Assembly: GCA_003538975.1 (NCBI GenBank)
Contig: DPQQ01000014.1
Span: 94,218-158,217, forward strand
DNA length: 64,000 nt
Direction of reading: 5' to 3'
Source of the DNA: Clostridiales bacterium
Lineage (GTDB): Bacteria; Bacillota; Clostridia; Christensenellales; Borkfalkiaceae
Part shown: piece by piece, positions 23,482 to 31,865 of the stretch
Numbering within the stretch: position 1 is the stretch's first letter
Layout: every line of letters begins with the position of its first letter
Notes under the pieces: model-generated
What the model was told of the DNA's origin: nothing
Databases searched by the model: none
The model's input: the letters and a program-made list of their open reading frames with translations, nothing else
Made by a program: the position numbers and the translations under genes

Positions 23482-25863
23482 ATGGAAGAAAATAACAGAA
23501 TCGGGACGGCGAGCGTTCTGGAGTCCGCCGAAACCGAAAAAGAAGAAAACAAAATAAATCCTGCGAGCGGCGACGAAAGAGAACTTCCGCTTATCGCGAT
23601 AAGAGACAGAGTAATATTCCCGAAAACTGCGGTAAACTTCGACGTAGGAAGTGAGAAGTCGAATAATGCTCTTAAAGCTGCCGAAAGCTACGGCGGAATG
23701 ATATTTTTAACGACGCAAAGAAACCCTGCCGAAGAAGACGTAAAGGCTGAAGGGCTCTATTATACGGGCGTAGTATGCCGTATCCGCCAGGTAGTGAGAA
23801 CTAACGGCACCGCCAAAGTAATGGCGGAAGCTTTGTACCGCGCGAGAATAGCGGCGTTTCTTTCCACGGAAGAATATTTTAAGGTCGTAGCCGTGAGATC
23901 GGATTATAAAAGCGACGACGAAGTAACTACCGAAGCCGCTTTCAGAGTTGCTAAAACAGCGACGTTCGACTATGCGAGACTTAAAGGCAACGTCGCGAAA
24001 GAAATTCTCGAAACGCTTTCGGGAGTGGACAGTCCCGACTTTTTTATAGACAACGCTCTCACAGTGTTCTCGATGAAAGAAGCGGACAAGCAGGCTGTGC
24101 TCGAAGAGGACGATACGGTAAAAAGACTCGAACTTTATTCTTCGCTGTTGCTTAAAGAAACCGAAATCGTAAAAGTGCAGAAGGACATAGACGCGCTCGT
24201 CAGAAAGCGTATCGAAGACGGACAAAAGGAATATTATCTTCGCGAGCAGCTTAAGGCGATACATACCGAACTCGGCGACGACGAATCGCTTAAGCAGGAT
24301 TATATCGACATGGTAAAATCCAAAAACTTCCCGCCGGAAATAGAAGAAAAACTTATGGGCGAGATAAATCGTCTCGATAAAATAAATCCGTCTTCGCCCG
24401 ATTATTCGGTAATACTCAACTATCTCGACTGGATAAAGGATATTCCTTTCAACGTTTATACCGAAGACGAAAAGGATCTTAAGAAGGCGAAAGATATTCT
24501 CGAGGAAGACCACTTCGGTCTCGAAAAGATAAAAGAAAGAATAGTGGAATATCTTGCCGTATTAAAACTCACGGGGAAACTCCAGGGACAGATACTTTGC
24601 TTCGTAGGACCTCCGGGAGTGGGAAAGACTTCGATAGCAACTTCCATTGCGAGAGCGACGGGAAGAAAATTCGTAAGAATGAGTCTCGGCGGAATAAAAG
24701 ACGAAGCCGAAATAAGAGGACACCGCAAAACTTACGTTGGCGCGATGCCCGGCAGAATTATTTACGGACTTAAACAGGCTAAAAGCATGAACCCCGTTTT
24801 TTTGCTCGACGAAATAGACAAAATATCGGCGGATATTCACGGCGATCCCGCCAGCGCGCTTTTAGAAGTGCTTGATCCCGAACAGAATTCGACTTTCCGC
24901 GACAGATTTATCGAGATACCGGTCGATTTGTCTAAGGTAATGTTTATTACCACGGCAAATACGCTCGATACGATTCCTGCGCCGCTTTTAGACAGAATGG
25001 AAGTAATAAATCTTTCCGGTTACACCGAAACCGAGAAGCTCAGCATTGCCGAAAAATATCTCGTCAGAAAAGCGAATGATAAATGCGGTCTGTCTCACGA
25101 CAAAATTAAAATAACGAAGGGCGGACTCGAAGAAATTATTTCCGGATACACTATGGAAGCCGGCGTCAGAAATCTCGAAAGAGAGATCGAAACCGTAACA
25201 CGTAAGGTGGCGGCGGGCTTTGCTCTCGGCAAATATACGAAAAAACAAATCGTCGATAAAGAAAGAGTGAACGAACTTTTAGGAGCGAAACGCAAATACG
25301 GCGATCTTTCGCTCGACAAGGACGAAGTCGGCGCATGTACCGGACTTGCCTGGACGACTTACGGCGGAACAACGCTTACGATAGAAGTAAGCCTTATGTC
25401 CGGCAAGGGCGAAATTATTCTTACCGGCAAGCTCGGCGACGTAATGAAGGAATCAGCAAGGGCGGGCATCTCTTATATACGGGCGAACGCCAAAAAGTAC
25501 GGCATAGACGAAAAAGTTTTCGAAACGACCGATATACATGTTCACGTTCCCGAAGGAGCTACGCCGAAGGACGGACCGAGCGCGGGCATAACAATGGCAA
25601 CGGCTGTTTTGTCGGCTTTCACCGGACGCGAAGTAAAACGCAGCGTCGCAATGACGGGCGAACTCACATTAAGAGGCAAGGTTTTGCCGATAGGCGGTCT
25701 TAAAGAAAAATCCCTTGCGGCGTACAGGGAAGGAATAAAAACGGTTATCATTCCCGAAGCGAATACGCCCGATCTTAAAGAGATCCCCGAGGAAGTAAGA
25801 AAGAAAATGGAATTTATCCCCGTATCGACGGCGGACGAAGTATTCGAAAAAGCATTAAAGTAA
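23482..25863 (+). CDS. lon: ATP-dependent protease Lon
   Basis: Lon is a hexameric AAA+ serine protease that degrades misfolded and regulatory proteins. The 793-residue product has an N-terminal LON substrate domain (ELPLIAIRDRVIFP near residue 34), Walker A GPPGVGKTS near 376-384, Walker B LLDEIDK near 437-444, and the C-terminal peptidase domain with GPSAG around the catalytic Ser at about residue 700 and the partner Lys near 742 in the GGLKEK segment. All features of LonA are intact. The start follows GAGGGAAACT. The engB gene begins 14 bp after the stop, a conserved lon-engB pair in Firmicutes. Confidence 0.97.
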   Translation: MEENNRIGTASVLESAETEKEENKINPASGDERELPLIAIRDRVIFPKTAVNFDVGSEKSNNALKAAESYGGMIFLTTQRNPAEEDVKAEGLYYTGVVCRIRQVVRTNGTAKVMAEALYRARIAAFLSTEEYFKVVAVRSDYKSDDEVTTEAAFRVAKTATFDYARLKGNVAKEILETLSGVDSPDFFIDNALTVFSMKEADKQAVLEEDDTVKRLELYSSLLLKETEIVKVQKDIDALVRKRIEDGQKEYYLREQLKAIHTELGDDESLKQDYIDMVKSKNFPPEIEEKLMGEINRLDKINPSSPDYSVILNYLDWIKDIPFNVYTEDEKDLKKAKDILEEDHFGLEKIKERIVEYLAVLKLTGKLQGQILCFVGPPGVGKTSIATSIARATGRKFVRMSLGGIKDEAEIRGHRKTYVGAMPGRIIYGLKQAKSMNPVFLLDEIDKISADIHGDPASALLEVLDPEQNSTFRDRFIEIPVDLSKVMFITTANTLDTIPAPLLDRMEVINLSGYTETEKLSIAEKYLVRKANDKCGLSHDKIKITKGGLEEIISGYTMEAGVRNLEREIETVTRKVAAGFALGKYTKKQIVDKERVNELLGAKRKYGDLSLDKDEVGACTGLAWTTYGGTTLTIEVSLMSGKGEIILTGKLGDVMKESARAGISYIRANAKKYGIDEKVFETTDIHVHVPEGATPKDGPSAGITMATAVLSAFTGREVKRSVAMTGELTLRGKVLPIGGLKEKSLAAYREGIKTVIIPEANTPDLKEIPEEVRKKMEFIPVSTADEVFEKALK

Positions 25864-25877
25864 AGGAAAATAAAGTT

Positions 25878-26492
25878 ATGGCAGGTAATACAGCGTCGTT
25901 TATAACGTCGGTTGCGAGCGACAAGAATTTTTTGGTTTCCGATAAACCCATTATAGCGGTCGCCGGCAAGTCGAACGTCGGCAAGTCGAGTTTTATCAAC
26001 ATGCTTGCGGGCGACGGTAAACTTGCCAGAACTTCGAACACTCCCGGAAGAACGAGACTTATCAACTATTTTGACTTCAGGACGTTTATTCTTGCCGATC
26101 TCCCGGGATACGGCTTCGCTAAAGTATCGAAGGCTGAAAAGGACAAATGGTCTACGCTTATGGAAAGATATTTTGCCGAAACGGAGATAGCGCACGTCTT
26201 TTCTTTAATAGACATACGCCACGATCCGACGGCGGAAGACATAACGATGGTGAATTATCTTTACAGCTACGCTCTGCCGTTTACGCTCGTCGCGACCAAG
26301 TCCGATAAGCTCGGCAAAAGCAAAGTAAAGCCGCAGGCGGAAATTTTAAGCCGTAAATTGAAGGTAGGAAGAGAAGATATAATACCCGTTTCTTCTTTGG
26401 AAAAAAGGGGCAGGGACGAGATATTCCAAAAAATAAATCAGATAGTAAAAAACTATTACGAAGCCGCACCCGAAACAACGGACGAAGAATAA
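25878..26492 (+). CDS. engB: Ribosome biogenesis GTPase EngB/YsxC
   Basis: EngB (YsxC) is a TRAFAC-class GTPase needed for late assembly of the 50S subunit. The 204-residue protein shows G1 AGKSNVGKSSFIN near residues 30-42, G2/G3 with TPGRTRLIN and DLPGYGFAKV near 55-81, G4 TKSD near 140 and G5-like PVSS near 171. Length and motif spacing are standard. It is coupled to lon (14-bp gap, AAGGAAAATAAAG site). A dispersed repeat and a terminator follow. Confidence 0.97.
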   Translation: MAGNTASFITSVASDKNFLVSDKPIIAVAGKSNVGKSSFINMLAGDGKLARTSNTPGRTRLINYFDFRTFILADLPGYGFAKVSKAEKDKWSTLMERYFAETEIAHVFSLIDIRHDPTAEDITMVNYLYSYALPFTLVATKSDKLGKSKVKPQAEILSRKLKVGREDIIPVSSLEKRGRDEIFQKINQIVKNYYEAAPETTDEE

Positions 26493-26520
26493 TTCATATT
26501 ATTTGCGGTAAAGTTAAATA

Positions 26521-26545
26521 CTACCTGTATCGCGGAAATCATACC
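26521..26545 (+). repeat. Dispersed TACCTGT repeat, copy 3
   Basis: CTACCTGTATCGCGGAAATC then ATACC. A GGTA 15 bases upstream can pair with either TACC. It lies 28 bp after the engB stop. Confidence 0.6.
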
Positions 26546-26551
26546 GAAAAC

Positions 26552-26580
26552 AAAAAAGACGGAAAATTCCGTCTTTTTTA
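26552..26580 (+). terminator. Terminator after engB
   Basis: AAAAAAGACGGAA pairs with TTCCGTCTTTTTT; a strong hairpin with U tail. Confidence 0.88.
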
Positions 26581-26610
26581 TATGCGTGATTAAAATCGGT
26601 TATATGATAT

Positions 26611-26634
26611 TAACCCTGTATCGACGAAACTGCG
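26611..26634 (+). repeat. Dispersed TACCTGT repeat, copy 4
   Basis: TAACCCTGTATCGACGAAAC, 66 bp beyond copy 3 and in the same orientation. GGTTA/TAACC pairing with the upstream bases is possible. It lies just past the 3' end of the convergent DUF6062 gene. Confidence 0.55.
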
Positions 26635-26656
26635 CTGCGACATCGAAAATTATCCG

Positions 26657-27337
26657 TTAATCGGTGATTTTTTTGCCGTATAACTTTTCGTACGCGCGCT
26701 GCAAGACGTTTTCGGACGTGCCGAGCGGCAGAAGCCTGTTGCGATAGTCGTGTTTGTCGCAGAACCATTGGAGTTCTTTTAAGATTCTCTCTTCGTTTTC
26801 GTGCTGAATTTCGTTTAAAAGAACTATGTAATCTTTCGATTTAGCGCCCGCGTATACCGCGTAATCGAGAAGTTTTGCATAATGTCTTAAACAAAAACCT
26901 TTCGTCTCGGCAAGTTCTTCTTTAAAATTTTCTTCGGCGACGAACATCTCTGCAAAAGAAACGTAATATCTCATCATCGCCGTAGAAAGCTCGTTGCAGA
27001 TAACGCACGTTTCGGCGGAATCTTTTATAAAGTTCGAAGTTTTAAGTCCCGTTCTCGTGTCGGTCGGGTTGCCTTCGCCTTCTTTAAGTTTTTCGAGCCT
27101 TGTTTTTATCTGAAGGGCAAGGCTTAATTTATTCTGCCGTAAAAACAGTTTTTTGTAATGTTCCGCGCAAAAGCCCTTTTCACCGACTTCGGTACGCTTA
27201 CCGTCGTCCATTACGGCGTCGTTTAAGAATTCGTTCAAAAATTGTTCTTCGACCTCGCGTTCGATCCGGCAAAGCGGACATTCGCAGTCTTCTTTAAGTT
27301 TTTCGTGTACTAAAATAGTGTTGATATGGTACTTCAT
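26657..27337 (-). CDS. DUF6062-type two-zinc-ribbon protein
   Basis: This 226-residue protein has two repeats of CxxC followed about 35-40 residues later by GFCxxHY: CPLC/GFCAEHY in the first half and CVIC/GFCLRHY in the second. Each unit can bind one zinc. The pattern matches the DUF6062 family, common in Clostridia and of unknown function. I start it at ATG 27337 instead of the in-frame GTG at 27343, because the promoter (TTGATT-17-TATAAT, 27372-27344 on the minus strand) puts +1 exactly on that ATG. It has no ribosome binding site. It diverges from an esterase gene whose promoter lies back to back with its own. Confidence 0.8.
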   Translation of the reverse strand: MKYHINTILVHEKLKEDCECPLCRIEREVEEQFLNEFLNDAVMDDGKRTEVGEKGFCAEHYKKLFLRQNKLSLALQIKTRLEKLKEGEGNPTDTRTGLKTSNFIKDSAETCVICNELSTAMMRYYVSFAEMFVAEENFKEELAETKGFCLRHYAKLLDYAVYAGAKSKDYIVLLNEIQHENEERILKELQWFCDKHDYRNRLLPLGTSENVLQRAYEKLYGKKITD

Positions 27338-27343
27338 ACTCAC

Positions 27344-27372
27344 ATTATAGTATATTTTGTCGGAAAAATCAA
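27344..27372 (-). promoter_or_regulatory. Promoter for DUF6062 gene predicting a leaderless transcript
   Basis: On the minus strand TTGATT (27372-27367) and TATAAT (27349-27344) have a 17-bp spacer. The calculated +1 is 27337, the A of the ATG. Confidence 0.75.
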
Positions 27373-27379
27373 TCCGCTA

Positions 27380-27408
27380 TTGACTTAAAACGCGTTAAAG
27401 CGTATAAT
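27380..27408 (+). promoter_or_regulatory. Promoter for the esterase gene
   Basis: TTGACT (27380-27385) and TATAAT (27403-27408), 17-bp spacer, start near 27415, leader of about 91 bases. It lies 7 bp from the divergent DUF6062 promoter. Confidence 0.82.
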
Positions 27409-27505
27409 AATCTTAAAGTTTGTTTGTTTTTGCCTCTTTACCGGCAGAAGCTCAAACCGAATAATTTTTATTATGAGAATTAAGTTTTAATTCAAGGAGA
27501 AAACT

Positions 27506-28369
27506 ATGATACTAGAAAATAAAATAGACCTTTACGCATATTTCGGCGTAAAAAGACCTGAAGGGGCGAAAGGTTACATGAACGCATACATAACCGAACG
27601 TTTCGACGAATATTCCGCAAAGAGAGTTCGTCCCGCAATGATTGTTTTTCCGGGAGGCGGATACTGGTTCAGATCCGAAAGAGAAGCCCAGCCTATAGCT
27701 CTTAATTATGCGGTCAACGGCTTTCAGACGTTTGTCGTCGAATATACCGTCGAAAGCGAGAGCCCTAACGCTCACCACCCGGTAATGCTTATCGAAGCGG
27801 CTATGGCTGTGGCGTACGTAAGGGAAAATGCCGATAAATATTTTATACAAAAGGATAAAATAGCGATAATAGGATTTTCAGCCGGCGGACATCTTGCCGG
27901 GAGCATTTCGACCATGTTCGGCGACGAAAATATCGTAAACGCTCTTAAAGAAAAGGCGGCTCTCTGCCGTCCCGACGCGTCGGTTCTCTGCTATCCCGTA
28001 ATAACGTTTATTCACCCGACTCACGGCGGAACGAGGGACGCTTGCACGAATCATAATCCGGCTTTGTTCGAAGCTCTCTCGGTCGAAAAAAACGTTACCG
28101 AAAACACGCCGCCTACGTTTATCTGGTCCACTTACGAAGACAACTGCGTTCCGATAATAAATTCCGTTTTAATGGCGGAAGCTCTTGCCGAAAACAAGGT
28201 TCCTTTCGAACTTCATATTTTCAGAAAGGGTTATCACGGTCTCTCTCTCTGTAATGACGAAACTTCTAAAGACGGGGTAGACGCGATAAATCCCGTTGCC
28301 GAAGAATGGCTTAAAATGTCCGTAACATTTTTGAGAGAACTCGGATTCAAAGTCAGAAACGAGGAATAG
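27506..28369 (+). CDS. Alpha/beta hydrolase, acetyl esterase-like
   Basis: The 287-residue protein has the oxyanion motif PGGGYWF near residues 50-56 (HGGG-equivalent), the nucleophile elbow GFSAGGHLAG near 122-131, a catalytic Asp in the region EDNCVP near 211, and the His in YHGLS near 243. This resembles the BD-FAE/acetylxylan esterase-like lineage of intracellular carbohydrate esterases. No signal peptide is present. The start has CAAGGAGAAAACT, an ideal ribosome site. No polysaccharide-utilisation genes adjoin it, so the substrate is open. Confidence 0.88.
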   Translation: MILENKIDLYAYFGVKRPEGAKGYMNAYITERFDEYSAKRVRPAMIVFPGGGYWFRSEREAQPIALNYAVNGFQTFVVEYTVESESPNAHHPVMLIEAAMAVAYVRENADKYFIQKDKIAIIGFSAGGHLAGSISTMFGDENIVNALKEKAALCRPDASVLCYPVITFIHPTHGGTRDACTNHNPALFEALSVEKNVTENTPPTFIWSTYEDNCVPIINSVLMAEALAENKVPFELHIFRKGYHGLSLCNDETSKDGVDAINPVAEEWLKMSVTFLRELGFKVRNEE

Positions 28370-28430
28370 TTTTTACGTTTAAGGCAAAGCGTGCATAAAG
28401 CGGCAAAAAAGTGTTTACGGTATGTTTTTG

Positions 28431-28457
28431 TTATACCTGTATCGTCCAAACTACGCC
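28431..28457 (+). repeat. Dispersed TACCTGT repeat, copy 5
   Basis: TTATACCTGTATCGTCCAAA then CTACGCC. GGTAT 15 bases upstream can pair with ATACC. It ends 11 bp before the chosen ogt ATG, so it lies where a ribosome binding site would be. Confidence 0.6.
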
Positions 28458-28468
28458 GAATTTCAGAT

Positions 28469-28984
28469 ATGTATTATATAAGCAAATACAACTCGCCTTT
28501 GGGCGGAATAACAGTGGCGTCGGACGGCGAAGCTCTTTCGGGACTTTGGTTTGACGGGCAAAAATACTTTGCGGACAGACTTAATAAAAAAGAATCCGGC
28601 GAACAATCGACGGACGGCTTAAAAGTTCCCGTTTTAAAAGAAACCGAAAAATGGCTCGATATATACTTTTCGGGTAAAATTCCGGATTTTACTCCGGATT
28701 TGAATCTTAACGGCGTGTCGTCTTTTCGGAAAAGAGTATGGAAAATACTTTTGAAAATTCCTTACGGCAAACTTACTACATACGGGCAGATAGCAAAAAA
28801 AATAGAAGCGGAAACGGGCAAAAGAGTTTCCGCGCAGGCGGTCGGCGGAGCGGTCGGACATAATCCGATTTCGCTTATTGTCCCTTGCCACAGAGTAGTA
28901 GGCGCAAACGGCGGTCTTACCGGTTACGCCGGAGGACTCGATAAAAAGACTTTTTTATTAAAACTCGAAGGCTCGATTAAATAA
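28469..28984 (+). CDS. ogt: Methylated-DNA-protein cysteine methyltransferase
   Basis: The enzyme repairs O6-alkylguanine by irreversible transfer to its own cysteine. The active-site motif VPCHRVVG is visible near residues 133-140, preceded by the helix-turn-helix DNA-binding segment FRKRVWKILLKIPYGK near 85-100 and followed by GLTGYAGG. From ATG 28469 the protein has 171 residues, the normal size. A frame extending 26 codons upstream exists but would translate the dispersed repeat and is less likely. No good ribosome binding site precedes either start. Confidence 0.93.
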   Translation: MYYISKYNSPLGGITVASDGEALSGLWFDGQKYFADRLNKKESGEQSTDGLKVPVLKETEKWLDIYFSGKIPDFTPDLNLNGVSSFRKRVWKILLKIPYGKLTTYGQIAKKIEAETGKRVSAQAVGGAVGHNPISLIVPCHRVVGANGGLTGYAGGLDKKTFLLKLEGSIK

Positions 28985-29020
28985 CTTGCCATTGAAGAAT
29001 TTACGTTCAAGAGGGGAATA

Positions 29021-29980
29021 ATGGAAAAAACTTACAGTAATAAGCAAAAACTCATCGCAACTTTGCGTCGCGAGACGGACGAAGATCATCCCGTCGGCAG
29101 AGTGAAAATAGAAACTCTTATCGGAAACGATCTGGACAGAAAAACGCTTAATTCTTACATAAGATTTTTTTCGGATTCCGAAGGCGGATGCCGAATAAAA
29201 ATCGTTTCCGGCGGTCCCAATACGGCGTATTATTATAATCCTTCCGAAAACGAGTTTACCGAAGAAGAAATCCGGCTCATAATAGACTCCGTCTACGCAG
29301 TTAAATCGGTTTCTCCGGAGATTAAAAAAGCGATAAAAGATAAACTTTTATCCGTAACCAATAAATATGTCGCCGAATGGTATAATACCGCAGATTATTC
29401 GGTAAAGCGTAAGCAAGACGAGTGCTACGTTTCCGCCGGCGATCTTAAAAAAATATCTGCCGCAATAAAAAACAAGGCGAGTATTCTTTTCGATTATTAT
29501 CAGACAACGCCTAAAAAAGAAAAAATAACGAGGTATCTCGATCATAATACATTTCCGCAAGCGCTTTACATAAACGACGGCTATTATTATCTTATAGCTT
29601 ACAATCCGCTCAAAGACGCCAAAAGACATTACCGCGTCGACAGAATGAAAAACGTCAGATTCGGAGAGCCTTTCAAAGGCGTTCCGTATCTTGAAAAGTT
29701 CAATCGCTCCGAGTATGAAGAATCGAGCTTCGGCATGTATCGGGGCAAGATGAAGGAGCTGACCTTCATCGCAAAACAGAATCTTGCCGACCAGATGTAC
29801 GATAAATTCAACGATTACAGGTTTATAAAGTGCGAAGGCGACGACTTTATTTTTACCGCAAAGGCGGAAATAAGTCCTATTTTTTACGGGTGGCTTTGCG
29901 GTTACGAAGGCAATCTTAAAATTCTGGAACCTAAAGAAGAAGCCGAAAAGTATTGCGAATATTTAAAAAAACAACTCTGA
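29021..29980 (+). CDS. WYL-domain transcriptional regulator
   Basis: The 319-residue protein has an N-terminal helix-turn-helix region (residues 7-60, with GNDLDRKTLNSYIRFF), a central WYL domain (about 145-235, with KASILFDYYQTTP and INDGYYYLIAYNP) and a C-terminal WCX-like extension. WYL regulators sense nucleotide or other small ligands and often control stress or phage-response genes. AAGAGGGGAAT precedes the start. The next gene is an unknown 144-residue protein that it may regulate, but a strong terminator separates them. Confidence 0.88.
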   Translation: MEKTYSNKQKLIATLRRETDEDHPVGRVKIETLIGNDLDRKTLNSYIRFFSDSEGGCRIKIVSGGPNTAYYYNPSENEFTEEEIRLIIDSVYAVKSVSPEIKKAIKDKLLSVTNKYVAEWYNTADYSVKRKQDECYVSAGDLKKISAAIKNKASILFDYYQTTPKKEKITRYLDHNTFPQALYINDGYYYLIAYNPLKDAKRHYRVDRMKNVRFGEPFKGVPYLEKFNRSEYEESSFGMYRGKMKELTFIAKQNLADQMYDKFNDYRFIKCEGDDFIFTAKAEISPIFYGWLCGYEGNLKILEPKEEAEKYCEYLKKQL

Positions 29981-30005
29981 AAATTAAAATTCAAACAATC
30001 ATAAA

Positions 30006-30039
30006 ACAATCTGCCCATAACTATGGACAGATTGTTTTT
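30006..30039 (+). terminator. Terminator after WYL regulator
   Basis: CAATCTG-C-CCAT-AACT-ATGG-A-CAGATTG, near-perfect hairpin followed by Ts. Confidence 0.9.
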
Positions 30040-30158
30040 ATATTGAGTAAAAAGTTTCCTCCGAAAATCCGATCGGGTAATGTTTTTCTCTTTTATTTAA
30101 GCTAATATAATTGCGAAAATAAATCAAATCGCGCGAATATGCGATAAAAGGAGAAAAT

Positions 30159-30593
30159 ATGAACAAAAAATACTATAAGGTAGTGGCAAAATGCGGTCAT
30201 GTCGGAAGACATAAGTATTATGAAGGAACTTTTTACGTTTCCGCAGAGAACGGTAAAATCGCGGCTTCTAAAACAAGAAATTTCGGCAGAGTCAAACACG
30301 ACCATAAAGACGCGATACTTTCTGTAACTGAAATTACCAGACAGGAGTTCGAATCGGGCAGAAACGAATTCAAAAACGAACGCTACTTCAGCTGCGGTAA
30401 TATACAGGAGCAGAGAAGATTTTATGACGAAATCTCGGAAAAAATAAAGGGAGAAATGCTCCGCGAAAATTTTAATCAGCCTTCTTCGGACGAAACCCGC
30501 AGACAAAAAATAAGATATAAAAAGAGCAAAGCGGATTTATCCGAAAAAAGCTACGCAAAGTATGCCGAGGCCTGTCTGAATTTTGCTTATTGA
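30159..30593 (+). CDS. Uncharacterised basic protein, 144 residues
   Basis: I do not recognise a named family. The protein starts KYYKVVAKCGHVGRHKYYEG and has one further Cys in YFSCGN near residue 88; CGH and SCG could be half-sites for a metal. It is strongly basic with alternating Lys/Arg and aromatic residues, and its N-terminal half looks beta-rich, the C-terminal half helical (KKSKADLSEKSYAKYAEACL). The RVKHDHKDAI segment near 43-52 is the most distinctive part. Similar short 'AKCGHVGR' proteins exist in many Firmicutes, without known role. The ribosome binding site AAAGGAGAAAAT is excellent, so it is a genuine gene. Confidence 0.8.
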   Translation: MNKKYYKVVAKCGHVGRHKYYEGTFYVSAENGKIAASKTRNFGRVKHDHKDAILSVTEITRQEFESGRNEFKNERYFSCGNIQEQRRFYDEISEKIKGEMLRENFNQPSSDETRRQKIRYKKSKADLSEKSYAKYAEACLNFAY

Positions 30594-31114
30594 AATATAA
30601 ATAAGAATATCGGATCATGCAAAATTGCCTGAAAAATATTTGCGGAATATTTTCTTACGAATGAAAATCAGAAAATAAAAAAATCGCTTATTCTTTCTGT
30701 TTCTTTACCGACTGCGGCATCGGATATTTCCGGCGCCGCAGTTTTGCTCGTTTATAGAAATTTTAATTCTTATTTTCGGATTTGTTTATATTATCGATAC
30801 TGAAAGGTTGTTGAAGCTTATAACCTTGTGGAGTTATCGACAATTACAAAAATATGGATTTCGATAGGACAAAATTCCGGTAAATTTTCATTTTTATCAG
30901 AGCTTATCCACATTTACGAACGTTCGTATTTTAAAAATAAAAAAGAGCAAAAATTTAAACCCGTACGAATTCGCGCTTTTCGGAATAAATCCGGCAAAAA
31001 AACCGTATAAAATAGCGTATACAAAAAAGTTATCAACAATACATTTAAAAATTACGGTTGATAAGTTGATAACTTTTTACACATCGCCATAAAGTCGGCG
31101 GTAAAAACGGGTGG
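30594..31114. other. 521-bp AT-rich intergenic region with DnaA-box cluster
   Basis: No gene is supportable here. The region contains a perfect DnaA box TTATCCACA (30904-30912), one-mismatch boxes TTATCGACA (30834-30842) and TTATCAACA (31030-31038), and box-like sequences on the other strand at 31056-31064 and 31064-31072. It also has an ACTGCGGC/GCCGCAGT hairpin (30711-30742) that could end the preceding gene's transcript, and a 14-bp perfect inverted repeat near its end. A 60-codon GTG-initiated frame at 30828 is judged spurious. Confidence 0.6.
31024..31078 (+). repeat. 14-bp perfect inverted repeat upstream of the amidase gene
   Basis: AAAAAGTTATCAAC (31024-31037) and GTTGATAACTTTTT (31065-31078) are exact reverse complements, 27 bp apart. 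The arms include DnaA-box-like TTATCAAC. As RNA it would resemble an AU-rich terminator or attenuator 36 bases before the amidase start. Confidence 0.6.
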
Positions 31115-31837
31115 ATGGACAGTATGTTTGTTTTTAAAAAGAAAGATATTTTGGTCGCCGTGGGATTTTTAGCTCTGATAGTAGGATTTTCGGCAATATT
31201 TATCGGTAACGCCGACAAAAAACAAGCCGGAAGCGTAAATTACGGATATAAAGTGGTTATCGACGTTGGTCACGGAGGAATAGATTCGGGCGTGACCGGT
31301 TCTGTTACGGGCGTAAAGGAGAGCGATCTTAATCTTGCCGTTTCTAAAAAACTCGCAACGATTTTGTCGGAAGCGGGAATAACCGCTGTTTTAACGAGAA
31401 ATACCGAAGCGGGACTTTACGGCGCGGCGGCGGGCAACCTTAAAAAGAAAGAAATGCTGAAGCGTAAAGAAATAATTCTGAAGGAAAAACCCGACCTTAT
31501 GGTGTCGATACATATGAACAAATTTTCTTCGCCAAGAAGGCGCGGGGCGCAGGTGTTTTTCAAAAAAGGCGATAAGGTTTCCGAAAATCTGGCGTTTTGC
31601 ATGCAAAAAAGCGTAAATAATCTTTACGACGACGTAAAAGATTATTCGGCTCTTACGGGCGACTATTACGTTCTCAACTGTTCAGATTACCCGTCCGTTC
31701 TTGTCGAATGCGGTTTTTTATCTTCGCCCGAAGACGAAAAATTATTGGTAACCGAAGAATTTCAGGAAAAAACGGCGTATTATATTTTTTGCGGGATTAT
31801 AGAATATCTTAATTCTCCGCTGCCGTCCGAAACATAA
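31115..31837 (+). CDS. cwlD: N-acetylmuramoyl-L-alanine amidase, CwlD-like
   Basis: The 240-residue protein has one N-terminal membrane span (about residues 11-30, ILVAVGFLALIVGFSAIFI) and an Amidase_3 zinc domain: DVGHGGIDSG near 50-59 with the first His and the Glu/Asp region, TRNTE near 92, SIHMNKF near 130-136 with the second His, and VLVECGFLS near 195-203 with the catalytic Glu. This is the size and layout of CwlD, which removes peptide side chains from cortex muramic acid in spore formers, but other cell-wall amidases share it. Two ATGs (31115 and 31124) are possible starts. Confidence 0.85.
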   Translation: MDSMFVFKKKDILVAVGFLALIVGFSAIFIGNADKKQAGSVNYGYKVVIDVGHGGIDSGVTGSVTGVKESDLNLAVSKKLATILSEAGITAVLTRNTEAGLYGAAAGNLKKKEMLKRKEIILKEKPDLMVSIHMNKFSSPRRRGAQVFFKKGDKVSENLAFCMQKSVNNLYDDVKDYSALTGDYYVLNCSDYPSVLVECGFLSSPEDEKLLVTEEFQEKTAYYIFCGIIEYLNSPLPSET

Positions 31838-31865
31838 AAGATATAACCCGGAGGTATCAAAATAT

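Noticed and set aside
23707..24513. 268-codon open frame on the minus strand
   Set aside because: Antisense to lon; Phe/Tyr-rich artefact frame.
30828..31010. 60-codon GTG-started frame in the DnaA-box region
   Set aside because: No ribosome binding site, starts inside a DnaA-box-like site, and has no recognisable composition of a real protein.
30594..31114. Chromosomal replication origin
   Set aside because: DnaA boxes are present, but dnaA/dnaN are absent and genes on both sides are co-directional, unlike a bidirectional origin. Reported instead as a box cluster.
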